DNA of 34,127 nucleotides, taken from assembly GCA_964627845.1 (NCBI GenBank), contig CAZVKL010000012.1:1-34127 (forward strand). The letters are read 5' to 3'. Under the pieces are notes generated by a model, which saw only the letters and a program-made list of their open reading frames with translations, had not been told where the DNA came from and did no database searches. The stretch is from DUUI01 sp964627845 (lineage in GTDB: Bacteria > Bacillota_I > Bacilli_A > Erysipelotrichales > Erysipelotrichaceae). Both the position numbers and the translations under genes were made by a program. Position 1 is the stretch's first letter; the number at the start of each line of letters is the position of its first letter. Of this stretch, positions 15,379 to 23,011 are shown one piece after another.

Positions 15379-16514
15379 TATTCATCAAACTCCTTTAAGA
15401 TATCAGCCAAATCTTCTTGTTTTGACTCACTCTCTTTTACTTCCTCGTTATAATCCACAAATTCAATCACCGATTTAACGTGTTTTGATTTTGGTTTATG
15501 GTTAAACGCAAAATGATTAATAGCCTCCTCTAACGTCTTCACTTTATTTAAGTGCATGCCAGAGGCAATCGTATCCAAATATTTTCTCGCTAAAATCCCT
15601 TTATTATGACTTAGTGCATAATCAATTAAAACATTTAATACTTGATCATTAAAACGATACTTTTCTCTTAAATAGTTAATCGTACTTAAAGTCGTCTCCA
15701 AGATAGGCACATCCCCCATCTTGGATTGAAGAAATTCTGGGGTGCTCCATTTAAGTGGATTCGATTCTTCTGAGGTGATTTTAATTAATTGACTCCCAGC
15801 TAATTCTTTTAAATGATTCGCATTTAACTTGGTGCCCGCCTTGTTCATCGCCTTAGCAACATACATTCTTAACTGATCGTTGGTTAGCTGATACTGTTGA
15901 GCCAATGTTGAGATTAAGTCTAAGTTTTCTTTGGTTCGAACACTTTTTGGAAATAAAACAACATTGGTATTTGCGAGAAAGATATCTAAGTCAAATTTAG
16001 AATTGGTCATCGATTTAATTTCTTGACGATATTCTTGTTCTAATTCTTGTGAATAACCACTTAACTCTCTCATAGAAATAGAGGCACTAATTTCATCAAA
16101 ATTACTTTGTAGCGTGTTTTCTTTAATTAACGAACTGACTAATTTTAGTTGAGTCGGTCCACATTCTTTTAAGTATAAGCGACCAAACAATTCATTTTGA
16201 AGAAAGTCATGCACAGATTTTGGTTCAATTAATTCCAATTGATGATGATTTTGTTGATGATACGTTCGAATTAAACCTAACTTCTCGCAATTTATTCGAG
16301 CTGCTTCGAGCTCCTCTAAATCACAGTCTAAAATATCAGCAACCATTGCGTAATCAGCATAAAGCACAATATCATTAAAACTAATCAGTAATTGATATAG
16401 CTTATAGGCTAACGGATGTAATAGAGGTCCATATAATAGATTTAAGACATGATTTTGTTTACTAGTTAGACCATTAATGCCAGCTAACAATAATTTCATA
16501 TTACCTAGTATCAT
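15378..16514 (-). CDS. dnaB: Replication initiation and membrane attachment protein DnaB (Firmicutes type)
   Basis: Firmicutes DnaB, a helicase co-loader and not the helicase itself, which works with DnaD and DnaI at oriC. It has 378 residues. An N-terminal winged-helix part (residues 1-100, including HPLAYKLYQLLISF) is followed by the DnaB/DnaD helical C-domain (EEAINHFAFNH near residue 340). The ATG at 16514 is chosen because AAAGGAGG lies 5 nt upstream inside coaE; the frames overlap by 14 nt. A later ATG (MKLLLAG) lacks such a site. Gene order coaE-dnaB-dnaI follows the Bacillus pattern and supports the assignment of a divergent sequence. Confidence 0.88.
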   Translation of the reverse strand: MILGNMKLLLAGINGLTSKQNHVLNLLYGPLLHPLAYKLYQLLISFNDIVLYADYAMVADILDCDLEELEAARINCEKLGLIRTYHQQNHHQLELIEPKSVHDFLQNELFGRLYLKECGPTQLKLVSSLIKENTLQSNFDEISASISMRELSGYSQELEQEYRQEIKSMTNSKFDLDIFLANTNVVLFPKSVRTKENLDLISTLAQQYQLTNDQLRMYVAKAMNKAGTKLNANHLKELAGSQLIKITSEESNPLKWSTPEFLQSKMGDVPILETTLSTINYLREKYRFNDQVLNVLIDYALSHNKGILARKYLDTIASGMHLNKVKTLEEAINHFAFNHKPKSKHVKSVIEFVDYNEEVKESESKQEDLADILKEFDE

Positions 16515-17100
16515 AGTTCCTCCTTTTTAAATAGTTGTCAATTTGTTGATACAGTGAATCGAGTGTTGAATCGTTGGTCAAGATAACATCCGATTGACTC
16601 ATCTTGTACGCCACACTTAGTTGAGCATCAAGACGCTGTTGTAATTGTTGTTGGGTCATATTTCGGTTTTCAACGACTCGATTGAGTTGTTGTTTTTTGT
16701 TGGCCGTCACAAAGAGGATTTCATCAAAATAATCTTCCATATTTGTTTCAAATAAGAGCGGGATTTCAATAAACATCACATCCTGATTCTCGAATTCAAA
16801 GATTCGATCATACACTTTTTGATGGACTAATTTCTCAACTTTTTGTTTAAAATCGGCATCATTAAAGAATATTTCAGCAAGTTTCTGTTTATCGATTTGA
16901 TGTCCATCCAAAACACTCACATCGGTATACGACTGAATCTCATTTATTAATTCTAAATCGTGTTGGTAGAGCTGATGAACCATTTCATCCGCACTTAAAA
17001 CAGTAAACCCTCTTTCTTTTAAATATGCTAAGACTGATGATTTTCCTGAAGCGATTGAGCCTGTGATGGCGATTTTTTTCGTTTCTGACATTTTGGACAA
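16501..17100 (-). CDS. coaE: Dephospho-CoA kinase
   Basis: Last step of coenzyme A synthesis, ATP-dependent phosphorylation of dephospho-CoA; a P-loop kinase of 199 residues. Walker A is ITGSIASGKSSV, with FTVLSADEMVHQLY (substrate-binding Asp) and FIEIPLLFET following. Start choice: a TTG at 17100 has GAGG 9 nt upstream, while the ATG at 17091 is 18 nt from it, so TTG is favoured. The coding region overlaps the mutM 3' end by 73 nt, which is unusually long, and dnaB by 14 nt at the other end. Confidence 0.93.
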   Translation of the reverse strand: MSKMSETKKIAITGSIASGKSSVLAYLKERGFTVLSADEMVHQLYQHDLELINEIQSYTDVSVLDGHQIDKQKLAEIFFNDADFKQKVEKLVHQKVYDRIFEFENQDVMFIEIPLLFETNMEDYFDEILFVTANKKQQLNRVVENRNMTQQQLQQRLDAQLSVAYKMSQSDVILTNDSTLDSLYQQIDNYLKRRNYDTR

Positions 17101-17885
17101 AAATAAGTTCCTCGTTTATTTATAAATATTTTTTCAATGTCGCTTAAACAAAGCTTACATTGGGATTGTTGATGGACCATTAATTTTTGATCGAAGAGTC
17201 CATGGACATTTAATGAAGAAGTATATGAACGGATGGTCGTTCCACCCATCGCAATAGCTTCTTTAATAATCTTTTTTGAGCTTTTTAGGATTTTATCAAC
17301 TTGATAAGAAGACAATTCATAACAAGGTGTTATTGGATGTATTTTAGCATCAAAACAAATTTCATTGGCATATATATTTCCAATGCCACTCACAATACTT
17401 TGATCTAATAATGCTTGTTTGATTGGAATGGTTCTATTTTTTAACCGATTAAACAAGACTGATTTCGTTAATTTCGAATCTAAAACATCCAATCCTAGTT
17501 TATTTAAACCAGGATGGATCGTGAGTTCATCAACATAGGTTAACCGACCAAATTTACGAACATCATGATACTTTAAGAAGCGTCCATCATTGAGTTCAAA
17601 GATAACATGGGTATGTTTATCCAAGTCATCATTGGTATCAATAAAAAACTTCCCTTCCATTCGTAAATGAACAATTAAATACCCTTTTCTTAATTGTAGA
17701 ATAAGAAATTTACCATGACGTTTAAAATCAACAAATTGATTTCCAATCAAATGATCGATAAAAAATTGTTTGTCTTCATTCTCAATAATTCGAGGATAGG
17801 TGATTTGGATCCCAATAATCGAATTTCCTTTTATTTGTTTTTCTAAGGTTGAAACAACCGTTTGTACTTCTGGTCCTTCAGGCAT
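17028..17885 (-). CDS. mutM: Formamidopyrimidine-DNA glycosylase
   Basis: Removes 8-oxoguanine and ring-opened purines from DNA and nicks the abasic site. MPEGPEVQTV gives the catalytic Pro2 and Glu3. The helix-two-turn-helix is GIGNIYANEICFDAKIHP. A C-terminal zinc finger has Cys pairs CKLC and CPKC. The protein has 285 residues, about a dozen more than usual; the extra lysine/serine/glutamine-rich tail after the finger is exactly the part overlapping coaE. The ribosome binding site GAGGTG is formed by the last polA codons. It follows polA by 2 nt, as in Bacillus. Confidence 0.96.
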   Translation of the reverse strand: MPEGPEVQTVVSTLEKQIKGNSIIGIQITYPRIIENEDKQFFIDHLIGNQFVDFKRHGKFLILQLRKGYLIVHLRMEGKFFIDTNDDLDKHTHVIFELNDGRFLKYHDVRKFGRLTYVDELTIHPGLNKLGLDVLDSKLTKSVLFNRLKNRTIPIKQALLDQSIVSGIGNIYANEICFDAKIHPITPCYELSSYQVDKILKSSKKIIKEAIAMGGTTIRSYTSSLNVHGLFDQKLMVHQQSQCKLCLSDIEKIFINKRGTYFCPKCQKRKKSPSQAQSLQENHQS

Positions 17886-17887
17886 CG

Positions 17888-20413
17888 TTACACCTCATAC
17901 CAAGTTTGACCAACATCACTCGATACTTCCAAATCAACTTTTAATGGTACGATATGGTCCATTGTTTCTATCACCATGTTTTTAACTTCTTCAATTTCAT
18001 CCTCATGAACTAAGACTAATAATTCATCATGCACTTGTAGGACAAGACGACTCTTTGCTTTCATTTTTATCAAATTATCATGCACTTTAATCATGGCCAT
18101 TTTGATTAAATCCGCAGCGGTTCCCTGAATAGGTGAGTTCATGGCAGCTCGCTTTGCGCGGTCTCGAATCACAAAATTCTTAGAGTGGATTTCACTCATT
18201 TGACGACGTCGATTAAAGAGTGTTTTAACATAACCATGGTCTTCACAGAACTTAACAATTTCATCCATATAGACTTGAATCCCACTAAAGGTTTCAAGAT
18301 AGTTTTTAATAAATTCACCTGCTTTTTTCGGCGCAATATCTAATTGTTGGGATAACCCAAAATCCGAGATGCCATACACGATCCCAAAGTTTACGGCCTT
18401 CGCTTGACGACGCATTAATGCTGTGACTTCTTGATCCTCCTCTAGATTAAAGATCTCACGGGCCGTCTTAGTATGAATATCCAGTTTATTATTAAACGCT
18501 TCAATCATTTCTAATTCATTCGCCATATGAGCTAAGACTCTTAATTCAATCTGAGAATAGTCACAGCTCAGTAACGAATAGCCTTCATCAGCCACAAAAA
18601 CTTTTCTTACAATCCGTGTTTCTTCATTCCGTACTGAGATATTTTGTAAGTTTGGATCTAGCGAACTTAAACGACCTGTTTGTGCCGCAGTTTGTGAGTA
18701 GTTGGTATGAATTCTTCCATCCTCACCCACATACTTTTGAAGGCCATCCGCATAGGTGCTTAAAAACTTTTGATATTTACGATATTCTAGAATTCGTTCA
18801 ACAATAGGATGCTCATTGATCAGTTTTTCTAAAACATCAACAGCCGTTGATCGTTTCTTACCCGTCTTCAAACCAAGTTCATCAAATAAGACAATTCCCA
18901 GTTGTTTTGGTGAATTAATATTGAATTCTCGATTGGCTAATTGATAAATTTCTTCAGACAGTGCATCCACTTGTTTATGCGTGTCAAATGCTAACTGTTC
19001 TAAAGCTTCCTTATCAACTTTTATACCAATTCGCTCCATTTCAACTAAAACATCTAATAGAGGAAATTCCATGTCTTCATATAAATCAACTAACTCATAC
19101 TCTTCGAGCGCTTGATGATACTCTTGGAATAATTGATGCGAATCTAAGACAAATTGAACCTGCTGCGCCAACGGTTCTAGTTGATGTTGCCAAAGATCAT
19201 GTTTATCTTTTAGTTTATCGAGCGATGAAATGGTTGAATCCACTAAATAAGCTAGAATCAATAAATCATCGGTAAAACTATTGATCTCAAATCCATCTTT
19301 CTTTAAGGCATGATACAGATTTTTCGAATCAATTCCTTTTTTAGAATAATTGCCTTCAATTAAATTCTTAAAGGAGGCATCCTCTTTTGCTGAGGCAGCA
19401 TCAATAAAAGCAATATGTTTCGAATCCGACACTAAATACCCATCAACAATCACATGAAAACCTTGATTTTCTTTAATAACTGGGGCAATAATCACGTCAT
19501 CCTTGACAAAACTTTGATCAAAGCTAAGTAATTGAGAAGCTTCTTGTTTTTCATCAGGCTCAATCTCAATTTTCTTTAAGAGCGAGTTCATATCATATTT
19601 ACGATAGAACTTCGAAATTAACGCTTGGTCTTGTTCAATGGAATATTGGTCTAAATTAATCTCGATCGGTATTTCAGTGTGGATGGTGGCGAGTTCCTTA
19701 GAGAGATAGGCAACTTCTTTTTGATCGAGCAGTTTCTCTTTTAATTTCCCCCTCACAGAATCAATATTTTCATAGATTCTATCTAAATTATGGTACTCCG
19801 TTAACAAGTTCATGGCTGTTTTTTCACCCACACCCGCTACTCCTGGAATATTATCGGAGGAATCGCCCATTAAACCTTTAAGGTCTTTGACCTGATCGGG
19901 TTCAAGGTGAAACTCTTCTTTTAATACCTCCAACGTTACTTCTTGCATTTCTGTAATTCCTTTTTTCATTAATAACACGGAAGTATCTTCTTTAATGAGT
20001 TGTAACATATCTTTATCGGACGTTAAAATAACTTTTTTCATCCCATCAAACTTCTTGGATAATGTCCCTATAATATCATCGGCTTCAAACCCTTCAATTT
20101 CAGTAAAATACAGGGGGTAGTGAGTTAAGAATTCTCGAACCACAGGAAATTGAGAAATTAAATCCTCATCCACTGGTTTTCTAGTTCCTTTATATTCCTT
20201 GTATTTTTCATGACGAAATGTTTTCTTAGCTGTATCAAAAGCTACTAAGGCATAATCTGGTTGAATATAACTCATTGCTTTAGTTAACATGTTTGAGAAA
20301 CCATAAACCGCATTGGTTGGCTGGCCACTTTTTGAGGTCATTCTTTGTCTCATCGTTGCATAATAAGCTCTGAAAATAAGAGAATTACCATCAATTAATA
20401 ATACTTTTTTCAT
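17888..20413 (-). CDS. polA: DNA polymerase I, proofreading site apparently lost
   Basis: Repairs DNA and removes Okazaki primers. It has 841 residues in three parts. The 5' nuclease domain covers 1 to about 290 (LLIDGNSLIFRAYYA, then GLMGDSSDNIPGVAGVGEKT). The 3'-5' exonuclease-like domain covers about 300-460. The polymerase domain carries motif A LSCDYSQIELRVLAH, motif B RRQAKAVNFGIVYG and motif C LQVHDELLV. The exonuclease domain lacks the DxE metal ligands (the strand reads VIVDGYLVSDS), so proofreading is probably absent, as in Bacillus Pol I. GGGAGAAG precedes the ATG. It lies 13 nt after mreD in a seven-gene unit. Confidence 0.97.
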   Translation of the reverse strand: MKKVLLIDGNSLIFRAYYATMRQRMTSKSGQPTNAVYGFSNMLTKAMSYIQPDYALVAFDTAKKTFRHEKYKEYKGTRKPVDEDLISQFPVVREFLTHYPLYFTEIEGFEADDIIGTLSKKFDGMKKVILTSDKDMLQLIKEDTSVLLMKKGITEMQEVTLEVLKEEFHLEPDQVKDLKGLMGDSSDNIPGVAGVGEKTAMNLLTEYHNLDRIYENIDSVRGKLKEKLLDQKEVAYLSKELATIHTEIPIEINLDQYSIEQDQALISKFYRKYDMNSLLKKIEIEPDEKQEASQLLSFDQSFVKDDVIIAPVIKENQGFHVIVDGYLVSDSKHIAFIDAASAKEDASFKNLIEGNYSKKGIDSKNLYHALKKDGFEINSFTDDLLILAYLVDSTISSLDKLKDKHDLWQHQLEPLAQQVQFVLDSHQLFQEYHQALEEYELVDLYEDMEFPLLDVLVEMERIGIKVDKEALEQLAFDTHKQVDALSEEIYQLANREFNINSPKQLGIVLFDELGLKTGKKRSTAVDVLEKLINEHPIVERILEYRKYQKFLSTYADGLQKYVGEDGRIHTNYSQTAAQTGRLSSLDPNLQNISVRNEETRIVRKVFVADEGYSLLSCDYSQIELRVLAHMANELEMIEAFNNKLDIHTKTAREIFNLEEDQEVTALMRRQAKAVNFGIVYGISDFGLSQQLDIAPKKAGEFIKNYLETFSGIQVYMDEIVKFCEDHGYVKTLFNRRRQMSEIHSKNFVIRDRAKRAAMNSPIQGTAADLIKMAMIKVHDNLIKMKAKSRLVLQVHDELLVLVHEDEIEEVKNMVIETMDHIVPLKVDLEVSSDVGQTWYEV

Positions 20414-20426
20414 TTCTTCTCCCTTC

Positions 20427-20978
20427 TTAATCTAACATTGAAATATGTTCACGACGTCTACGAATTCTTTCGCGCTGCGTTTGATAATCGAATAATTGAG
20501 TCTCAAAAAATAATAAAATAAGGATGGATCCGAGATTCAATAAGATCGTTAAAATATACTCATACGTAATATAGTTAATGAAACTTGCTTGTGTTACACC
20601 AACGAGATGACCAAAAACAAATTTTATAAATAAGGTTCCAGAGATTAAAACAAAGAGATGAATGACTTTTTCTAAAAATAAATTCCCAATTAATTCCCAG
20701 GTTATATGACTTAACATAACAATGCTTAAAATACTAACAAGTGGGATTAAATGTGAGTTAAACGTGTTCAGCTCCACAAACAATCCATAAAACAGTGCCA
20801 CAACCATTTTTTTATTTAATGGCATGTTTCGCGTGACTAATAACAAAGCGATCAGACCAAATAACGACTCGATAATAAAACTTTGATAGCCAAAATTGCT
20901 TGGTAAAAAAGGCTTTAAGATAAAGTCTAAAATAATTCCAATAAATAATAATCCATATCGTATAAAGAACTGATTCAT
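20427..20978 (-). CDS. mreD: Rod shape-determining protein MreD
   Basis: Polytopic membrane protein of the elongasome that partners MreC. It has 183 residues and about five or six hydrophobic helices (IRYGLLFIGIILDFILKPFL, IESLFGLIALLLVTRN and YILTILLNLGSILILLFF). A conserved-type loop KMVVALFYGLFVELNT fits the family. The ATG overlaps the mreC TGA stop (ATGA), so the two are translationally coupled. The assignment rests on hydropathy, length and position after mreC, since MreD sequences are poorly conserved. Confidence 0.85.
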   Translation of the reverse strand: MNQFFIRYGLLFIGIILDFILKPFLPSNFGYQSFIIESLFGLIALLLVTRNMPLNKKMVVALFYGLFVELNTFNSHLIPLVSILSIVMLSHITWELIGNLFLEKVIHLFVLISGTLFIKFVFGHLVGVTQASFINYITYEYILTILLNLGSILILLFFETQLFDYQTQRERIRRRREHISMLD

Positions 20979-21814
20979 GGTTTACTCACCACCATGACCG
21001 CATTAATATTGGCAAAAGAAGCAGCAGGTTCAACCTCTAAATGAATGGATAATGTTGCTTCAGATTGAGTCACTTTGACAACCTCTCCCACAAGTAATCC
21101 ACTGGGAATAATTTCACCCAATCCAGAAGTAACCACTTGCATGCCAGGTTGGACTTCTAACGAAGAGTCTAATAAATTGACTTCGAACATTTGATTATTA
21201 ATGTTATACGAACTGAGTAATGCTTCTACTCCTTGCTGGTCATCTAATTGAATTTTGACCGCAAATTGATTGTTGCCTTCCTGAGAGGTTAATAATGTAA
21301 CAATGGCAGTATGATCGCTAACTTCAGAAATTTGACCAATTAAACCTTGTGGTGTGACGACCGCCATATATAAATCAATGCCATCGTTTTTACCTTTATT
21401 CAGTAAAAGATTATTTGAAAAACTGGTTGATGTTCTTTCTATGACGTTCGCATTAACGAATTTCGCTTCAGACATCGTTTCTTGAAGTCCTAACAAATCT
21501 TTTAATTCTTGGTTTTCTTTATTTGCTTCAATTAATCGTGTTTGAAGTTGATGAACTTCTAAGATTTGATTTCTTAAGGTTAAATTTTCATCATGCACAT
21601 TTTGTAGAGAAACAAACCCGTTGACACCCTCTTTAATCGTATCTACTGGCGATTGAAATAAAACATATCTAAAGTATGAAGTGATTGAAAAAAAAGATTG
21701 GTCTAAATTTTGATAGAGTCGGGTTGGTTTTATGAGTTGAAAAAATAGAGTTAAGAAGATGCTTAACCCTAAAACTATTTTTAAAAATTTAGAAAAACGA
21801 CTACTTTTTTGCAT
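20975..21814 (-). CDS. mreC: Rod shape-determining protein MreC
   Basis: Bitopic membrane protein of the cell-elongation machinery. From the ATG at 21814 (GGAGA 4 nt upstream) it is 279 residues; the longer reading to 21880 runs through the radC terminator. An N-terminal membrane helix (ILSIFLTLFF-like region, KIVLGLSIFLTLFFQL) is followed by a coiled coil (LRNQILEVHQLQTRLIEANK) and the beta-rich domain (VVTPQGLIGQISEV, GMQVVTSGLGEIIPSGLLVG). The stop is TGA, used here as a true stop. No mreB lies next to it, although mreB normally precedes mreC. Confidence 0.95.
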   Translation of the reverse strand: MQKSSRFSKFLKIVLGLSIFLTLFFQLIKPTRLYQNLDQSFFSITSYFRYVLFQSPVDTIKEGVNGFVSLQNVHDENLTLRNQILEVHQLQTRLIEANKENQELKDLLGLQETMSEAKFVNANVIERTSTSFSNNLLLNKGKNDGIDLYMAVVTPQGLIGQISEVSDHTAIVTLLTSQEGNNQFAVKIQLDDQQGVEALLSSYNINNQMFEVNLLDSSLEVQPGMQVVTSGLGEIIPSGLLVGEVVKVTQSEATLSIHLEVEPAASFANINAVMVVSKP

Positions 21815-21829
21815 AAAATCTCCATGAAT

Positions 21830-21835
21830 ATTATA
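21830..21835 (-). promoter_or_regulatory. -10 of the mreC operon promoter
   Basis: A perfect TATAAT (21835-21830) lies between the radC terminator and the mreC ATG. The -35 (TTTTAT at 17 nt) is weak. This would drive mreC-mreD-polA-mutM-coaE-dnaB-dnaI. Confidence 0.6.
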
Positions 21836-21858
21836 CCTTGTTATTGAAGATAATAAAA

Positions 21859-21878
21859 GCGGAGTAAAACTACTCCGC
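21859..21878 (-). terminator. Terminator after radC
   Basis: Perfect 8-bp stem GCGGAGTA/TACTCCGC with loop GTTT, followed by TTTTATTAT. The radC stop codon lies inside the hairpin. Confidence 0.92.
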
Positions 21879-22550
21879 ATGTGTTAGCTGGTGTAAAATC
21901 GAATGATATCCATTCTTGGTGACGATAACATGATCTAAAACATTGATTCCTAATAATCTGCCTGCTTCCACTAACGAATTGGTTACGACTAAATCCATAT
22001 CACTGGGTACTAATGTTCCGCCTGGATGATTATGTACGGCAATGATTGAGGATGCTGAATGTTTTATCGCCACATTGAAAATCTCACGAGGATGAACTAA
22101 TGAACGATCAAGTGTCCCTTTAAAGATAATTTCATAATGAATAATATGATTTGCGACATTCAAATAAATCACTAAAAAACATTCCTGACGCTCATGCCCT
22201 ATTTCATCTTGTAACCAGTGGATGACCGATTTAGAGTTTTCCATCACATTCAAATTTTGAATTTGAGATCGACCAACTCGTTTACTTAATTCTAAGATGG
22301 CTTTGATTTCAAGTGCTTTGGCTTTTTTTATTCCATCGATCTTCATCAAATCATCCAAACTCATCGAACTTAAATGCCGTAAGTTATTTGATTTAATTAG
22401 GACATTATGCGCAATTTGAGAGACCGACATTTGTGCATTTCCATGTCGTAAGACTAACATTAATAACTCATGGTCACTTAATTTATCGACCCCAATCATT
22501 AATGCTTTCTCACGTGGTCGCAAATCCAATGGCATTTCTTTTATCCTCAT
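21870..22550 (-). CDS. radC: RadC / JAB-domain protein
   Basis: RadC-family protein, 226 residues, with a UPF0758 helix-hairpin-helix N-terminus (LDDLMKIDGIKKAKALEIKA) and a JAMM/JAB metalloprotease-like domain with the HxH-D metal motif in AVHNHPGGTLVPSDMD. The family's biological role is unsettled; a DNA-repair function is doubted. The ATG overlaps the TGA stop of the small gene before it (ATGA). It lies between the cell-division genes and mreC, the position radC holds in many Firmicutes (radC-mreB-mreC), but mreB is missing here. Confidence 0.94.
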   Translation of the reverse strand: MRIKEMPLDLRPREKALMIGVDKLSDHELLMLVLRHGNAQMSVSQIAHNVLIKSNNLRHLSSMSLDDLMKIDGIKKAKALEIKAILELSKRVGRSQIQNLNVMENSKSVIHWLQDEIGHERQECFLVIYLNVANHIIHYEIIFKGTLDRSLVHPREIFNVAIKHSASSIIAVHNHPGGTLVPSDMDLVVTNSLVEAGRLLGINVLDHVIVTKNGYHSILHQLTHAE

Positions 22551-22666
22551 TTACCCCATTGCATTCTGAAAGTAAACACGGATAGAGAACCAGAACTCGA
22601 TGTTAACATTTTATAGATGGCTGCGACGCCTGCCGCAATTCCTACCGCCATAACTGCAGTTGACAT
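22547..22666 (-). CDS. Small hydrophobic protein with two possible starts, unknown function
   Basis: A 39-residue protein starting MSTAVMAVGIAAGVAAIYKM, one probable membrane helix (about residues 3-21), then a polar tail rich in Ser and ending MQWGK. An excellent ribosome binding site AAAGGAGGTG lies right before the ATG at 22666, and the TGA stop overlaps the radC ATG, so it is translated with radC. A second start is possible: a GTG nine codons upstream with its own AAAGGAG 6 nt before it would add MYQKKRRCH, a cationic extension. That upstream part is visible in the copy on the other side of the N gap. I do not recognise the family. Confidence 0.65.
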   Translation of the reverse strand: MSTAVMAVGIAAGVAAIYKMLTSSSGSLSVFTFRMQWGK

Positions 22667-22693
22667 ATGACACCTCCTTTTCTTTTGATACAC
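22639..22693. repeat. 55-bp direct repeat at the edge of an N gap, copy 1
   Basis: Identical base for base to 22794-22848. It covers the start and ribosome binding site of the small gene. The two copies abut the gap exactly, which points to contig ends sharing one k-mer and not to a biological repeat. Confidence 0.9.
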
Positions 22694-22793
22694 NNNNNNN
22701 NNNNNNNNNNNNNNNNNNNNNNNNNNNNNNNNNNNNNNNNNNNNNNNNNNNNNNNNNNNNNNNNNNNNNNNNNNNNNNNNNNNNNNNNNNNNN
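22694..22793. other. Assembly gap of exactly 100 N
   Basis: A placeholder between two identical 55-bp ends. It probably represents no missing sequence at all, or an unresolved tandem repeat. Confidence 0.95.
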
Positions 22794-22848
22794 TTCCTAC
22801 CGCCATAACTGCAGTTGACATATGACACCTCCTTTTCTTTTGATACAC
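22794..22848. repeat. 55-bp direct repeat at the edge of an N gap, copy 2
   Basis: Same sequence as 22639-22693. Read on the minus strand it starts with GTG and carries AAAGGAGGTG and the ATG of the small gene. If merged with copy 1 there is one gene of 39 or 48 codons. Confidence 0.9.
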
Positions 22849-23011
22849 TTCTTACTCCTTTACTCCTAAGTAATTTTAAATAAACTATATCAATTTTTTA
22901 ATATTAACTAATTATAACTATGAACCATAAGAACTTTATAAGAATAAGAACATCAATATCTAAAATGAGATGCCAAAATAAAAGCCAAGGTGTTTAGCCT
23001 TGGCCTAGTTA
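22849..23011 (-). other. AT-rich intergenic region between ftsZ and the small gene
   Basis: With the gap and repeats, 22667-23011 is the longest stretch without a complete gene. It holds the ftsZ terminator, then very AT-rich DNA with a possible -10 TATAAT in AGTTATAATTAG but no convincing -35. Just before the small gene come two purine-rich ribosome-binding-like motifs in tandem, AGGAG then AAAGGAG. No other gene or RNA was seen. Confidence 0.6.
22984..23004 (-). terminator. Terminator after ftsZ
   Basis: GCCAAGG (23004-22998) and CCTTGGC (22990-22984), 7-bp perfect stem with a 7-nt loop, followed by TTTTATTTT. It ends the ftsA-ftsZ unit. Confidence 0.9.

Noticed and set aside
22639..22848. 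CRISPR-like or insertion-related repeat
   Set aside because: Only two copies exist, they abut an N gap exactly and lie in a gene start; an assembly overlap explains them.
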